From Symsagittifera roscoffensis (Eukaryota > Xenacoelomorpha > Acoela > Convolutidae), in assembly GCF_963678635.1 (NCBI RefSeq), contig NC_087070.1:35963109-36027108 (forward strand): DNA of 64,000 nt. The letters run 5' to 3'. The first letter of the stretch is position 1, and each line of letters starts with the position of its first letter. A model generated the notes under the pieces. The model saw only the letters and a list, made by a program, of their open reading frames with translations. It ran no database searches and had not been told where the DNA came from. This document shows, piece by piece, positions 36,101 to 45,867 of this stretch. The translations under genes and the position numbers were made by a program.

Positions 36101-39100
36101 AAAAATTGCCAAATTTTTTTAACAAAAAAAAACACCGTACTGTTTGCTTTTCTCAGGTCTGTTTTAGTGCCCATGTGCATTAATTAAAAAAACTGAGCCC
36201 ACAAATGCAATTTGTTGGTCTTAGCTTTCAAAAAGAGCACTCCAAACGGCATTACTTAAAAATTTGGCGATGGCAGAAAGAATCTAAGCAAAACAGGTTC
36301 CTTATACTGTGGAAAAACTTGAAAAACTCATTTAGTTGACCTGCAATTTCCGCATCTGATTTCCAGGAAAATCTATCGTAAGCTTTTGGGCCCAAACTTT
36401 AATTGTAATTCAACCAAATGGATTTGCCGACCTCTCTTAAAGCAGTCTAAGGGTTCTGTTTTCTGTTTTGCTCAAACTCTGCTCCGTACCCGAAGTTTTT
36501 TTTAATAAAAAGATTGGCAAAAAACGCCTTTGTAGAAACAAACTTTTGACCAGAACCCAAGTTTTTTTCGGCGCAAGCTATTTCCTCAAAATTACTGTAT
36601 TTTGGCACCAAATGCGCCCTAAGAATAACTAACAGGTAAACTAATTTTGTTTTTTACAAAAAATCTCAAAACTATATGTATGAAGTAATTTCAGTCGGAC
36701 AAGCGATTCAATCAACCAAGTACTTATGTTTAATGACGCATTTTAAAATTTTGAATATTTCGCTTGGAGAACTTCCTGCCTTGTGCCTTGCGGCCCGATC
36801 TGAGGTGCTCGCCTTCGATTCGACTGAAACGGCCGAAAGATGTCCACTTTCAATTTATTGAGTCTAACGATGAAAAAATCATAATAATAACGTGGTTCCT
36901 GCGAATCGCAGAGGAGCTAACAGTAATCCTTAACAGGCCTGTCGAAGGATAGTCAATTTGCATTATCTCCTCACAGACTGTTTTATTTTATTGAGCGCAA
37001 ATCTTTTTTTGCGACTCAAGGTCGTTTTTTTGCGTCTAGAATTTTCACATGGTACCGCTAATGCAGCCGGAATTGGTCAGGCTCTGGTAGAACTGAAGCT
37101 AGAGGTCAAGTGAGAGCTTGTCCTCACACACTATCACTGCCATGGAATGAGATCGAATACATGATCTGACAATTTCAAAATGAACGCCTAACCACTCTGC
37201 TAAGTGCCTCTAATGATGATGAAAACCCCTGGTGATGATGATGTGGGTCAAAGTTTCACAGATAATCTTGTGTTTGTATATCAAAGTCTTCTTTTTCAAT
37301 CTCTCACCTCCTCTCGCTTTCAAAATTTAGATTTTATTTTTTTTCTCATTTCAATGAAAACGTATGGTCATAAAAATCAGCTCATGTCAAAAAATGCCCA
37401 TTAGTCTATGCTATTCACGCTTTTTTATACATTTTTTAAATATATTTTTTTACGCTTCTTAAAACTATCTGGCTGCGTGTTGGGTTATGGGAATGAATCG
37501 AAGGATCTTTTTATTTATCCCCCCTTTTGCGAAGGGGTGGTCGATACTAGGTACATAGTTCACATAAGCTTAACTGTTAAATTAGTTCATTATAGGGGTG
37601 AAAATTCGTTACTAGGTACCAAAGGGGCGGAATAGTTAAAGAGATCCTAATCAAAAAGCAGTCGATTACCTCTCTTAGCTTCAATATTGCGTTGTTCGAC
37701 CAGGTTAGTGGTGCAATAAGTTCGCTTAGCAAACGACTTATCGGCACTGATGGTCGACAACGACTGACTCCTACTGTTTCGGTAAGTAAGAGGACTCATC
37801 ATGCTTTCTAAGTGCTTTAGGGGTCTAAACCGATCTGAAAAAAAATAATGATGCTCACACAGTTTGATCATAGAAGATCATAGTAGACCATTCAGTAAGT
37901 CATACATCATGGAAGACCTTTAGTTTCATCATGGTAGCCATACAATTCTCATATATGATAGAAAACTAATCATATTTTTTCAGGTAATTTAGAACTGTAT
38001 GAAATGTAAGGGTCATAGTATGAGCATTGTATGACTAGCAATTTTAGTCACCGCGTGAAAGTGGGAAGGGTTGCATTTTAGAAAATGTAATTTTAGCTTC
38101 ACTTTCATATCGGAAAAATCATTAATCAGGACTAATCGTTTTCAAGGTAAGATCATTTTGGTGTTTTTTTTCAGAATTTAATGGGCCCAATTTCTAAATT
38201 AAATTAATACTCGCAGTTAGGTTTCAACTTGAAACGTCGTCTTTTCTGTTTTACGGCTAGAAACTGATTTTTTTTTATTTTGAAAATTTGATCATAATGC
38301 TCTAATCTAATTGGTTGAAATTAACAGCAGCAAAAGAAAATATTGATTTCTATTCAAAATAGAAGCTTTATTAACAATTTGGTAATTTTGGACCGTATTG
38401 CAGTAAAAAACCCGAAACTTTTTTGATGTGGACTGACCTTCGATTTTGCGCAGGTGCATCTGCTGATATCCTCCAGCTCCCCCCAATCCCATAAGAGGGG
38501 GAGGGGCCCCATTGTAGCTCCTCTGCTGGGGTGGGGGTTGTTTGTTCACCACGGGGGCAGGTGTTTCCCCACTTTTGTACGCCAGAGTAAACTAGAGAAT
38601 ATATAAAAAAATTCAAATTCAAACTTTTCGAGGTAGTTGAACTTACAATATGAAAGAAAAACAAAACTAAGAGACTCTAAACAAAACAAAAATTTTAAAA
38701 TTTTTTTCTAAGCATAGCCTGAAAAACTCATATTGTTCTGATTGTTTTGGACTTCTACAAATCATACATATTATGAAAAAACTTTTGCCCTTTGAAAATC
38801 ATTTATTTGATTTCAATCGGGACTTTGGCCGAAAAGACAGAAAGGCTTACTTTTCCATTCTTCTGTGCCAAAGCAAATTTTGAGGGTCAATCGAGGTGAT
38901 TTTGAGGGTGAATTGATGCAGACTTGAATAAAAAAAGCGGAGAAAATTTCAACAAAAAAGAGAAAAAAACCAAAACAAAAACAAAAAGCAAACAGGACTA
39001 CTCGAATAAAAAAAATATCATTAAATTTTCCGAGAGAGCTTTAAACGTTACAAGTTTTTTGAAAAAATCACAGATCTGACGTCATTTAGCAAAAAATTTA

Positions 39101-41839
39101 ATCTTTTCTGTTTTTTTTGTAAACGTTCACCCCCACACACTGTCAGAAACAAAGTGTACATTTTGCAATTGTTAACGAGTTAAATAAACGGATTGCTTGT
39201 CTCAATTGAACTTGAAAATTCTGAAACTGATTATTTTGCCGTTTTTGCGATAATAGAACACGAAGTATATCTCGTTTTGATTCTCCCACTAAAGCAAGTT
39301 GACAATTCATAAACCCCAACACAATTAAGAAAACCAATTGCATATTAAAATTTTTTGAATTTGTTAGCTAAAGACAACTCCGTAAAACAATATCTATAAA
39401 ACACAATATTATGCATGTAATCCAAAATTGCAATTTGCTGTTGAAATCACGCTACGTGGTTTTCCCGTTGCGATTTCAAGTTCTTGTAAAGATTGCTCGC
39501 AAGAGCATTACGAGCTGAAATACTGGGCTGTTATTGATTATCCTGAGGCTCATTGCCAATAACGTGTCGTTCAGAGTAATGAACTAATTTTTTGCTGTTT
39601 CTTTTAACATATCAACTAACTGCTTTGTTTCTAGACGACTGGGGTTGACCTCATGGATGTGCCTGCGGTCAATCAAAAAACAGATTCTATGCAAATACTT
39701 ATTGTCATTGGTCATTCAAGAGAGCGGTAGATTTCGTATCACGCGTTTCGTGAAAGCGTCTCCAATTATGAAAAAAAACTTCGCAACTTTATTGCTTATT
39801 TAAGTTCTTCTGTTAATAAAATCTGCAAATCAGAATTTTATTGTCTAGATGCTTTGAAAATAATGGTATGGTTTTCTTTTGTTTTAATTTCAAATAACTA
39901 AAAAAAATGCCATTTTAGACAGGTTCAAAAACGAATTTCAACTTCCAGAAAATGTCTTTACAATTATGCCATCTCAATATTTTGTCTCATATGGATCGTT
40001 GTAATAGATTTAATTATTCACAAATCATCAAACTACTTAATGCAAAACTCTTTAGTATCTGAGTGAATAGGTTTTTTTCAGTTGTTTTTTTTACACTAGT
40101 CTCATTTCAGACTGAAAGCAAAACTATTAGCGACGTTGACAGACGCAAAGAAATTTCAAAATTCTGACATAAATAAGAAAACTGTTTTTGATCTAAAAAA
40201 TGTAATAGAAAAAATTGACTCAGCAAAAACTAACAGAACTTAAAAAACAAATTTTATATTTTTAAGCTTCGTTTAATAAGACTAAAAACAATTTTAAAAA
40301 TGACTTTCGAGTTTATGAAATTTATATCAAAAAGTTTTTCGAAAATTTTGAAACCAATAAAGTAAAAGCTAAAGTTAATGAACATTTTTGGAGAATTACG
40401 CTGAAGTCTACTGTAAAACAAAAACATAAAACCTGGAACGAAGTTAACTTTAAAAGAATGAATTACATTTTACTTCGGGATTATGACCAATAACTTTTGC
40501 ATCATTATTGAAGGTAGTGTCTTGGATAACAAAAAAAAATTGAATGCCTGAAATCTTACGTCAAAATAGATTGAAAAAAAAAAACAAACAAGCAAGTAGA
40601 AACGTTCACCAAAAAACTGCACAAATGATCACCTTTTAAGTATTACGGATTGCTGATTAAATCGGGTCGGGTGATTTTCCGTTTTTTTATTTTAGGTAGT
40701 CAAAGCTGCCGGCAAGGGCAGTGAAAGGTGAGTTGTTGGATTATCGTTGACTATCTTGAGGGTAGCTGCCATTAATTTGTTACTGACAGTGTTCATTTCA
40801 GTTTTTGCATTTTCTTCCAGCTGATTAACTAAATGATTTGGTTCTAAGCGGACGAGAATGAACTCATGGCAGTGCTCGTATTCGTATGAAAAAAAACTTC
40901 ATCTCAAACAATAAGTGTCAACAGATATTTATGAGAGCGCATTTTTCTTATCGTCAATGAGTCTTAGATTTCGCATTACAGTTTTTAGCGGAACTATGCC
41001 CTTTTCTGATTAGTCAGTTTTGCCTTGTTCAGCCCTTTTGTTGATAAAACTTGTGATTTTTAAACCAGCTTTTTTGTTGCTGTGAGTGTAAAAATTTTTG
41101 TTTTGTTTCAATTTCAGAAGTTCATTTTCAACGACGTTTTCAACAGGCTTTAAACTCATTTTAATTGCTGTATAGAGACAACAATCAAAACTTGGTAAAT
41201 TGTATCACCGATTGGTGTTTAATTCTATGAAATGCTTTTACAGGATTTTTATATGGGGAGTTTCTATGGTATTGTCAATTTCGTCATGGTGGTTATTATG
41301 GTTTTGAAAAATTTGTCCATTGCAATATGCTGGTGTTAGATGATTCGGTATGGGATACTTTTGCGTGGGATTGCATGTCCTGTCACCAAAATTCCAGATG
41401 AAACTGCGTAACCGAATTTTCTTTGGCAGTTGATTCTCTATCACATTGAGGTCCCTATCTATTGCACTTAAGAAAAAAAAACAGCAGTGTTATAGAAAAG
41501 TTAAAATACGTTTTCGGAAATTTGAGCATGTCTGAAGCTAAAATGTAGCTGCAACTGAAATCGGAACTGCTAGCAGAAAAAGTCCGATTTTTATTTACAA
41601 TTTACTTAATTTTTCAAAAAAGTTTTAGATTTCTGCAAATTGAATAAGGACGAGGTGAGATGAGTCCCCTCAAAATTTTTTTTATTGTTAGTGCGAATGA
41701 TTTTGAATGCTATTAAACAAAATTATACAACAAAAAAAGAAACTCAATGAAGACAGAATGAAAGATTAAGAGATCAATAAATATTTGTAAGCTCTAATTT
41801 GATACTGACCTGGTTACCGTTGTCGGCCGGCAGTCGCAT
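24152..41839 (-). CDS. Eight-exon gene, 363-aa charged coiled-coil-like protein
   Basis: Coding exons, minus strand: 41839-41810, 38591-38438, 37834-37670, 31580-31437, 26767-26619, 25999-25775, 24628-24500, 24247-24152. Phases run 0,1,1,1,0,0,0 and match at every junction; introns are 0.25-6.1 kb. The start ATG follows an in-frame stop, with a likely 5' UTR acceptor (TTTTAG) at 41902. The protein opens MRLPADNGNQFTLAYKSG, then has a Pro/Gly-rich part (residues 25-50), a Ser/Lys-rich part, and YFPFGKPGSGAP at about 181-192. It then turns highly charged, with two stretches likely to be helical (220-275 and 300-332) and a C terminus ending DIEGS. There is no signal peptide or membrane segment. 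I do not recognise the family. The GKPGSGAP element resembles a conserved G-rich motif in the centrosomal/ciliary protein CSPP1, but the rest does not obviously align, so a ciliary role is inference. Exon reality rests on splice sites, phase agreement and GC content, not on homology. Confidence 0.6.
24765..24890 (-). repeat. Family C fragment
   Basis: CCAGGGACGGATGTAGG-like end, GATTCGACCCCCTGACCCC and TTTGGGACATCCATTTG match family C (32795-33058) in reverse. It lies in an intron of the 363-aa gene. Confidence 0.5.
25459..25644. repeat. Interspersed repeat family B, copy 2
   Basis: Matches 1309-1487 through its interior and ends in an 18-base G run at 25627-25644. Intronic. Confidence 0.55.
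26032..26165 (-). repeat. Family C fragment
   Basis: Starts CAGGGGCG and includes the TTTTAGTACATCCATTTTT block shared with the other family C copies. It lies about 30 bp upstream of an exon. Confidence 0.45.
26262..26460 (+). repeat. Family C fragment
   Basis: GTGCGCTCCCC, GGCACCTGT, CCAAAAATGGATGTCTTAAAA and GGCAGGGGGTCGAATTCC appear in family C order. Opposite in orientation to the fragment at 26032-26165. Confidence 0.5.
26570..26622. repeat. GTAATTAC-type element fragment overlapping a splice donor
   Basis: Alternating AGTAACTTAATTACG and GCAGTTACTTTATTAC blocks resemble the ends of widespread hAT-type MITEs. The proposed donor GTAATT of the exon 26767-26619 lies inside this sequence. 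Confidence 0.4.
27045..27453 (+). mobile_element. Family A copy, strongly diverged
   Basis: Begins TTGTTCCGAATTTC and ends with TTCAGGGCTTTCCTGATATACGAGCAGACTTGT (matching the 3' hairpin end, worn). The interior is largely unrecognisable. Same age class as 3439-3929. Confidence 0.55.
27579..27617. repeat. Short tandem repeat, 13-bp unit, three copies
   Basis: CACAGCAATCAAT repeated three times. Confidence 0.8.
27697..28201 (+). mobile_element. Family A copy, plus orientation
   Basis: The interior is well preserved and the 3' end intact (CAGGGCTTCGCCCTG, then ATACAAGCAGTCTTGT). The 5' terminus is degraded. The copy at 28202-28530 starts directly at its 3' end. Confidence 0.75.
28202..28530 (+). 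mobile_element. Family A copy, 5'-truncated, head-to-tail with its neighbour
   Basis: Starts in mid-element at GGGGTTTTAAAGATTGCC, immediately after the 3' end of the preceding copy and in the same orientation. It runs to GGCAGTCGG and a damaged hairpin; the last 15 bases of the element are lost. Confidence 0.7.
28787..29326 (-). mobile_element. Family A (Helentron-like) full-length copy
   Basis: Both ends are intact (CAAGACTGCTCG at left, CGAAAGTCGGAACA at right), 540 bp. The internal ATCCCCAAAACGCC has lost one C tract relative to the other copies. Confidence 0.8.
29849..30225 (-). mobile_element. Family A copy running into the assembly gap
   Basis: Intact hairpin end at 29849. It follows the family consensus until the sequence is lost in Ns at 30226. 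Confidence 0.75.
30226..30425. other. Assembly gap, 200 Ns
   Basis: Exactly 200 unknown bases, probably a placeholder size. It interrupts a family A repeat, a common reason for assembly failure. Confidence 0.99.
30485..31348 (-). mobile_element. Fold-back mariner/Tc1-type element with inverted duplication of its 3' half
   Basis: Flanked by TA on both sides. Both ends read CAGGGTCTTTCAGTTAGAA inward, and the inverted arms extend about 345 bp (30485-30830 against 31005-31348). The centre, minus strand, carries transposase pieces: an MQDGATCH block (second catalytic Asp region), WPPQSPGLN and, after a shift, FWLWGHLGK. The right arm repeats the C-terminal coding part in plus orientation with QSPDLNPLDFWLWG. 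The 5' half of the transposase gene is missing. The protein would cut and paste DNA as a DDE/D enzyme; this copy cannot. Confidence 0.8.
32030..32218 (+). repeat. Family C copy
   Basis: GCACGCGCTCCCC, CAGGCGCCTTAAG, GGTCAAAAATGGATGTC and ATCACCCCCTGG at the end. Same order as 32795-33058. Confidence 0.5.
32320..32794. repeat. Degenerate minisatellite, about 35-45-bp unit
   Basis: Variants of TGTTCAGACCGTAGGGA followed by CTAAAAATAT recur about ten times with variable spacing. It directly abuts the family C copy at 32795. Confidence 0.6.
32795..33058 (+). mobile_element. Family C, complete MITE-like copy
   Basis: 264 bp with inverted ends CCAGGGGCGG and CCACCCCTGG. Inside are GCGCGCGCTCCCC, GGCGCCTGC, CCAAAAATGGATTTC and GGCAGGGGGTC, blocks shared with at least four other copies in the window. 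No clear target duplication. Frames of 64-114 codons in and beyond it are incidental. Confidence 0.55.
33100..34300. other. Intronic A+T-rich stretch
   Basis: Intron of the 363-aa gene. A block AGGCCAAGCGGAGCTTTACA near 33781 is also found near 17535, so it is a dispersed repeat of unknown type. No exon was found. Confidence 0.45.
34300..35260. repeat. Tandem repeats of about 150-180 bp
   Basis: Variants of TTTTTGTGTAAAAAAATT followed by GGGCGTAG and a stretch ending in GGAGTTTCCCAC recur near 34470, 34600, 34760, 34940 and 35120. Units are strongly diverged. A single related unit lies at 58520-58560 in a prohibitin intron, so the unit is also dispersed. Confidence 0.5.
35261..36770. other. 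Intronic A+T-rich stretch
   Basis: Intron of the 363-aa gene. No exon, RNA gene or repeat family that I can support. Confidence 0.45.
36773..36823 (-). CDS. Possible 51-nt cassette exon of the 363-aa gene
   Basis: A GC-rich patch in the 6.1-kb intron has an acceptor (CCGTTTCAG) and a weak donor (GTTCTC). It enters and leaves in phase 1, so it would insert 17 residues (ESKASTSDRAARHKAG plus a junction residue) without disturbing the frame. Its Ser/Lys/Arg/Ala-rich content is like the flanking exons. The donor is poor, so this is a suggestion only. Confidence 0.3.
37141..37208 (-). repeat. tRNA-Ser-like SINE or tRNA pseudogene
   Basis: Minus strand: GGCACTTAGCAGAGTGGTTA (A box and D arm), a 7-base anticodon loop TTTGAAA with anticodon TGA, then GTATTCGATCTCA (B box). 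Acceptor strands do not pair, so not a working tRNA; more likely a SINE head. Confidence 0.5.
38600..39435. other. Intronic A+T-rich stretch
   Basis: First intron of the 363-aa gene. Homopolymer-rich; nothing else recognised. Confidence 0.45.
39480..41200 (-). pseudogene. Two related decayed coding-like stretches, family unknown
   Basis: Around 39530-39720 and 40690-40900 the minus strand gives related translations. One has IHEVNPSRLETKQLVDML; the other has CHEFILVRLEPNHLVNQL followed by an Ala/Lys-rich run and LKIVNDNP. Both are broken by stops upstream. Conservation at protein level better than DNA suggests a once-coding sequence, duplicated about 1.2 kb apart, possibly from a transposon. 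No family recognised. A 68-codon minus frame at 41238-41444 lies next to them. Confidence 0.3.
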
Positions 41840-41901
41840 CTCGCGAGATGATTAGCAAACTACTCTTGGTTTTGTTAGTTGTAGTAAGCAGTTTTCAGTA
41901 G
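41840..41901 (-). other. Probable 5' UTR exon segment of the 363-aa gene
   Basis: A TTGTTTTAG acceptor at 41902 precedes 62 bases with stops in the coding frame, ending at ATG 41839. This implies at least one upstream non-coding exon, or a trans-spliced leader. Confidence 0.35.
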
Positions 41902-42189
41902 CTAAAACAAAAAAAAAACTTGTTTACGAAGTCGAAATTTTGTGCCCTTGGAAAGAAGTTCTGATTTAAACAGCATTTAAAACAATTCGATTCTGAAAAT
42001 GTTCAAAGTCAAATTCAAGTACTGAAATCTGATGTTCAAAGTCAAATTCAAGTAATTTTTTGCAAAATTTCATAAATAATTAAAATTTATTAAATAATTA
42101 ATGAAACAAAAACTCGAAAACTGTTTAGCCCACAAAAACAAATCAGCTCAGAATTGAAAAGGACTGAATGCTTCGACAGCACATTGAAG

Positions 42190-42676
42190 TTAACTTAAAA
42201 GTTTTTGAGAGAAAAAAAACGAAAAAAATTGAAACAATTTTCCTTTCTTTGTCCCCACCAAGCCTTGTATAGTACAAAAGCATTGATAGTACTTCAATTG
42301 AAATAAAAACCATTTTTTTATATTATTTTTTTCCTTCTTATACCCGTCACAAAAACGTATAGTACAAAAACGTCCCAATTTATTGTAATAAAACTGAATG
42401 ACTTTCTTAATTCATTTTCTATTTGGAATGATTAAGTCAGCCGGCGTACGCGTGTTAATCATCCCAAAATAACGACATTAGCCGTTTTCAAATCCGTACA
42501 ATTTTATATTAAAAACGATCAATTTCTTTGAGCTACGAACAACAATTTCTTTCAGATACCAGGTTAAAAAAATTTCAGTCAAAAAAGGGTAGTTTAAAAT
42601 TTAAAAATTAACGAAATAAAAAAGCACACCAGGAAAATTTCGTCGCTTTTTTCGAAAGTCCAAACAATAACATTAC
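42190..42676 (-). mobile_element. Family A relative, very diverged
   Basis: CCCCACCAAGCC, TAGTACAAAAGC, AACAACAATTTCTTTC, CACACCAGG and a terminal TTCGAAAGTCCAAACAATAA follow family A order at low identity. Confidence 0.4.
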
Positions 42677-42679
42677 AAA

Positions 42680-43780
42680 CAGTCATGTAAAAGGACAAAA
42701 CTGGAAAGTTACCACAGCCTTTTAACTAGTGTTAAATATATTTGTCGCAAAAAATCTTGAGACATCATCAATTTTGAGCTATTTTTTTTAACCCCAACAG
42801 CTAAATTACAGTGGAGTGCTATAAATTTGAGTAGTTTTGAAAATAAAAACGCTCCATCAGCTTTTTTCATTTCTATTTGGTATGATTTTGATTGCGCAAA
42901 AACTAGTCACGCTTAAATATTTCGCGCGTATGCTTTATCATCAGAGCTAAATTCCCAAAAGAGCAAACAAACTAGTGTACAGAATTGATTATATATATTT
43001 CGTTACTTTCTTCATAACAATTTCATTATGAATCAATCTTGGATTCATAACATTTCAAAACTATTTTCTGAAAATTTTATTAGTGAGTTTTGAAGTTTAG
43101 AAAAAAAACCAGCCACTAATGAAGAGTTGCTTATGCTTTCCAACTTTAATTTGACAATCTAGAAAAAATTTGCAGGTTTTTAAATTTTTTACATGAAAGT
43201 TTGACCTTTTGAAAATTTTTTCTTCAGTTTGGTTTTACAAGAAAGGGAAATTTTTTTTCAATTTGTAGATAATATAACCAGGTTAATGAAAAAACAAAAA
43301 TACAAACATTGACCTTGAAGTTTTTTCTTTGATTTCAAGGAACAAATGAACGGTTTTTTTCTTCACGTTTTTGTCCTTTTGTCTGCAACTAATCAAGATA
43401 TAAGATTGAAATTTTAACACAAGCTAGAATAATTTATTTTAAAGGCTCTTATTGAATCCAAAACTGAAAAATTTTATTTTGAAGGCGTAAATTAGCCGCC
43501 AGTAAAGCAAAAATGGTTTAAGAGGTGTTCTTGCTCTGAAACACCCTCAAAAAGAAAATAAGAAAATTTAATTTATGGGCTCAAATTGGTGCACGGGGGA
43601 GGTAATTATCTATTTTTGTCTCAAGGCGGTAGAAAAACGACAGACAAACATCTTAAGCTCACTTAATCTGGCGTCAAATAATGGTTAATTTTATGCAAAA
43701 AATTTTGCGCTGATGATATAAATAAACCAACAAAAGAACTATTCCAGCTGATGTTTTGGGAAAATGACATCTATTTCATG
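42680..43780. other. A+T-rich stretch, no gene seen
   Basis: Possible older family A scraps near 42860-42960 (TTTCGCGCGTATG). No coding signal. Confidence 0.4.
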
Positions 43781-43794
43781 GACAAAAAAGAGAG

Positions 43795-43850
43795 ACAGGA
43801 TAACTGCTTATGAAAACTATACACAGGGTTCTCATAAGCAGTTATCCTGT
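43795..43850. repeat. Hairpin with 19-bp perfect stem
   Basis: ACAGGATAACTGCTTATGA and its exact reverse complement are separated by 18 bases. With mismatches the stem continues outward to about 33 bp (GACAAAAAAG paired with ATTTTTGTC). It could be a short MITE or a hairpin RNA precursor. Confidence 0.7.
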
Positions 43851-43870
43851 ATCTATTTTTGTCTAAATTT

Positions 43871-44087
43871 CTAGTATACACGCCCAAGACCTTTTAATAT
43901 CAATTCGTCAAAACAGATACGACCATTTTTTCCAACACCAAACCAAGTTAATCTTTCAAATTTTTTGTCTGTCGTATTTCCGGGGCCTAGAGATTGAAAA
44001 AGATCTTCAGTGTCCCTAGAAAAAAATTTAAGCCCACTTTTTAAACTCGTTGTGTTGTTTTTGAATGTTTCCAAAGCAAGAACACCT
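43871..44087 (-). CDS. Probable terminal exon of an unidentified gene
   Basis: A TATTTTCAG acceptor at 44088 opens a 71-codon frame ending TAG at 43871, entered in phase 2. The translation includes LKFFSRDTEDLFQSLGPG and LTWFGVGKNGRICFDEL. The latter has the spacing of an EF-hand loop (Asn-5, Gly-6, Ile-8, Glu-12) but lacks the usual Asp at positions 1 and 3, so calcium binding is doubtful. A short upstream piece (44110-44190, minus, acceptor CCCCCGCAG) could join in phase 2 but would leave a 36-base intron. Family not recognised. Confidence 0.35.
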
Positions 44088-44199
44088 CTGAAAATATTAA
44101 TAAGTTACTGGCTATTTTACAACTTCAAAATAAATTTCAGTCCTTTATTTTTAATGGATGCAGAGAACAGGATAATAGCCTGCGGGGGAAATGTGTTCA

Positions 44200-45040
44200 T
44201 TTAATAGTTGAAAGCAAAGAAAAATTTGCTTTTTTAATGTCCCGTGACTGTAGAAAGCGTGTCAAAAATTGAGTGAAAGTTGAGGACAGTGTTGAAGTTG
44301 GTGGGGGCAATTGGTTACATCGTTGCTTGGGAGATAAGAGCAGGGGTGGAGAGAGTTTTCTAGAGATATGGGCCAATTTTTTATTTTAAAAAAAAAGTTA
44401 GCGCTATTCAACTGCTCCTCAAAATTCAGGCTTCCCCTAAATTTGTTCGAAGCAGTTTTTGGATAAGAATTTCGCAACTAGATGAAATAATTAAACGTAT
44501 GGCAATGTTTTTCACAATTAACTACTGTTTTAAGTAAAACGGTACATAATACATCTACTTTTACATTATTAGGACCAATTAAGTCGCTTCAATAAAACTT
44601 GGTATGATTTTCACTCCGGACCAATTAATGTGCGGCATACGCAATACATTAGTAGAAAAATGGAATACGTGATCGCATGTTATACCAAACTGATTGATCC
44701 CTTTTACTTTGAAAGTATACCAAATAGTGTGGAACAAAGTTTTGAAATTGGTGTGACAAAAAAGAACAACAACGAGGATATGAATTTCAATCATTTCTTC
44801 AAGTGGGTTAAAAAAATTGGCACTTTTTTCGCCATGTCGCCGAGAGTTCTAATCACTTAAATTTTGGATCCGTCTCTTTACATAGTCTGCATGAAATTTG
44901 GTTGAATTAAGATACTGAAAAACATCTGATGTACAACAATTATAAAATGCGGGGGTATAACGGAAAAATGAAAAAAAAAATTGGTTTTTAGCACTAAATG
45001 GCTCAAAAAAGAACGAAATCAAACAATTAAGTTAAGAAAA
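44200..45040. other. A+T-rich stretch with unsupported open frames
   Basis: Overlapping frames of 64-76 codons on both strands around 44580-44860 have no domain or splice support. Confidence 0.35.
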
Positions 45041-45041
45041 T

Positions 45042-45299
45042 TCAATAAGTTAACACGGAAATTGTTTCACATTTTTTGCTTTTCGCGTTCAATTTAACTT
45101 CTATTTTGATGGGCCGAAAAATAACACCTCTTTTCAGTTTCCTCTCGGAAGATTGATTTGAGCTATCTGGTATGATATTGACTAGCAGACAAAATCGGGA
45201 AAAACTGCATCTAACAATTCTTTTGAAGTATTCCGACAAATGAATTGCATTTTGATGAAATGAAAATATGACTTGAGACACAAGTTCCAGAATCACCAT
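45042..45299 (-). CDS. 85-codon open frame, coding status uncertain
   Basis: ATG-started frame of mixed composition with a basic, non-repetitive C-terminal half (ERKLKRGVIFRPIKIEVKLN). It lies upstream of the possible exon at 43871-44087 on the same strand and might be an upstream exon with a GTGTTA donor. No domain recognised. Confidence 0.2.
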   Translation of the reverse strand: MVILELVSQVIFSFHQNAIHLSEYFKRIVRCSFSRFCLLVNIIPDSSNQSSERKLKRGVIFRPIKIEVKLNAKSKKCETISVLTY

Positions 45300-45786
45300 G
45301 TTCGTAGAAAAAACTACAAAAAAAATACATTTTATTTCTTAAATAAAGCGTCCTTTCTTTTGCGTGGTGTGATTATGGAACTATACAAACGCGTAGAAAT
45401 TTAGTGTGAGTTAGGCATTAAAAACTACAACTGTCTTCAAACAATAAGCAAACAAAAAAACGAAGAAAAAAAATTTTATGTTTGAAAACTGTTATAACCA
45501 AGAAAAAAGCGTTCAATTAAGCTTAAAAAAACAGTTTTTTAGCCTGAATGGCCAGTGTTTGCATATAACGACTGTTACTCGATCGCTTTACTAGTTCGAA
45601 ATCGAAAAGTTTTAAGTCGGTTGTTCTCCGGTTTTTGAATTTTTTTTTACTTCAGTCGAATCACTACTGAAAAAGCTTTTTATGTATATCACTCGACTCA
45701 TTACAATGATTATTTGTGGTACTTGATTTTGCGTGGAAAACAAAAAAGGAAAAGAAACAAGAAAAAAAACTAAAACACACCCGAAT

Positions 45787-45865
45787 ACAAAGCTCGTCCA
45801 CATTTATCAAATGTTCGGAACAATCAGCATTCAGGCAAATAATATTATTTAACTATTACTCAGCC
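45787..45865 (-). repeat. Partial 3' long terminal repeat of the Ty3/gypsy-like element
   Basis: About 79 bp match 47577-47654 (CGTCCACATTTATCAAAT, CAGCATTCAGGCAAATAA). The match ends abruptly at the outer side, so this repeat is truncated. The protease frame stops at its inner edge. Confidence 0.65.
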
Positions 45866-45867
45866 TT

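Noticed and set aside
37676..37780. Plus-strand exon candidate with an acceptor-like TCTTAG and a GTAAGT donor
   Set aside because: The minus-strand exon over the same bases has a better acceptor and matches phase 1 on both sides of the 363-aa gene.
44207..44390. Minus-strand frame without ATG, Ser/Pro/Thr-rich
   Set aside because: No usable donor or acceptor and low-complexity content.
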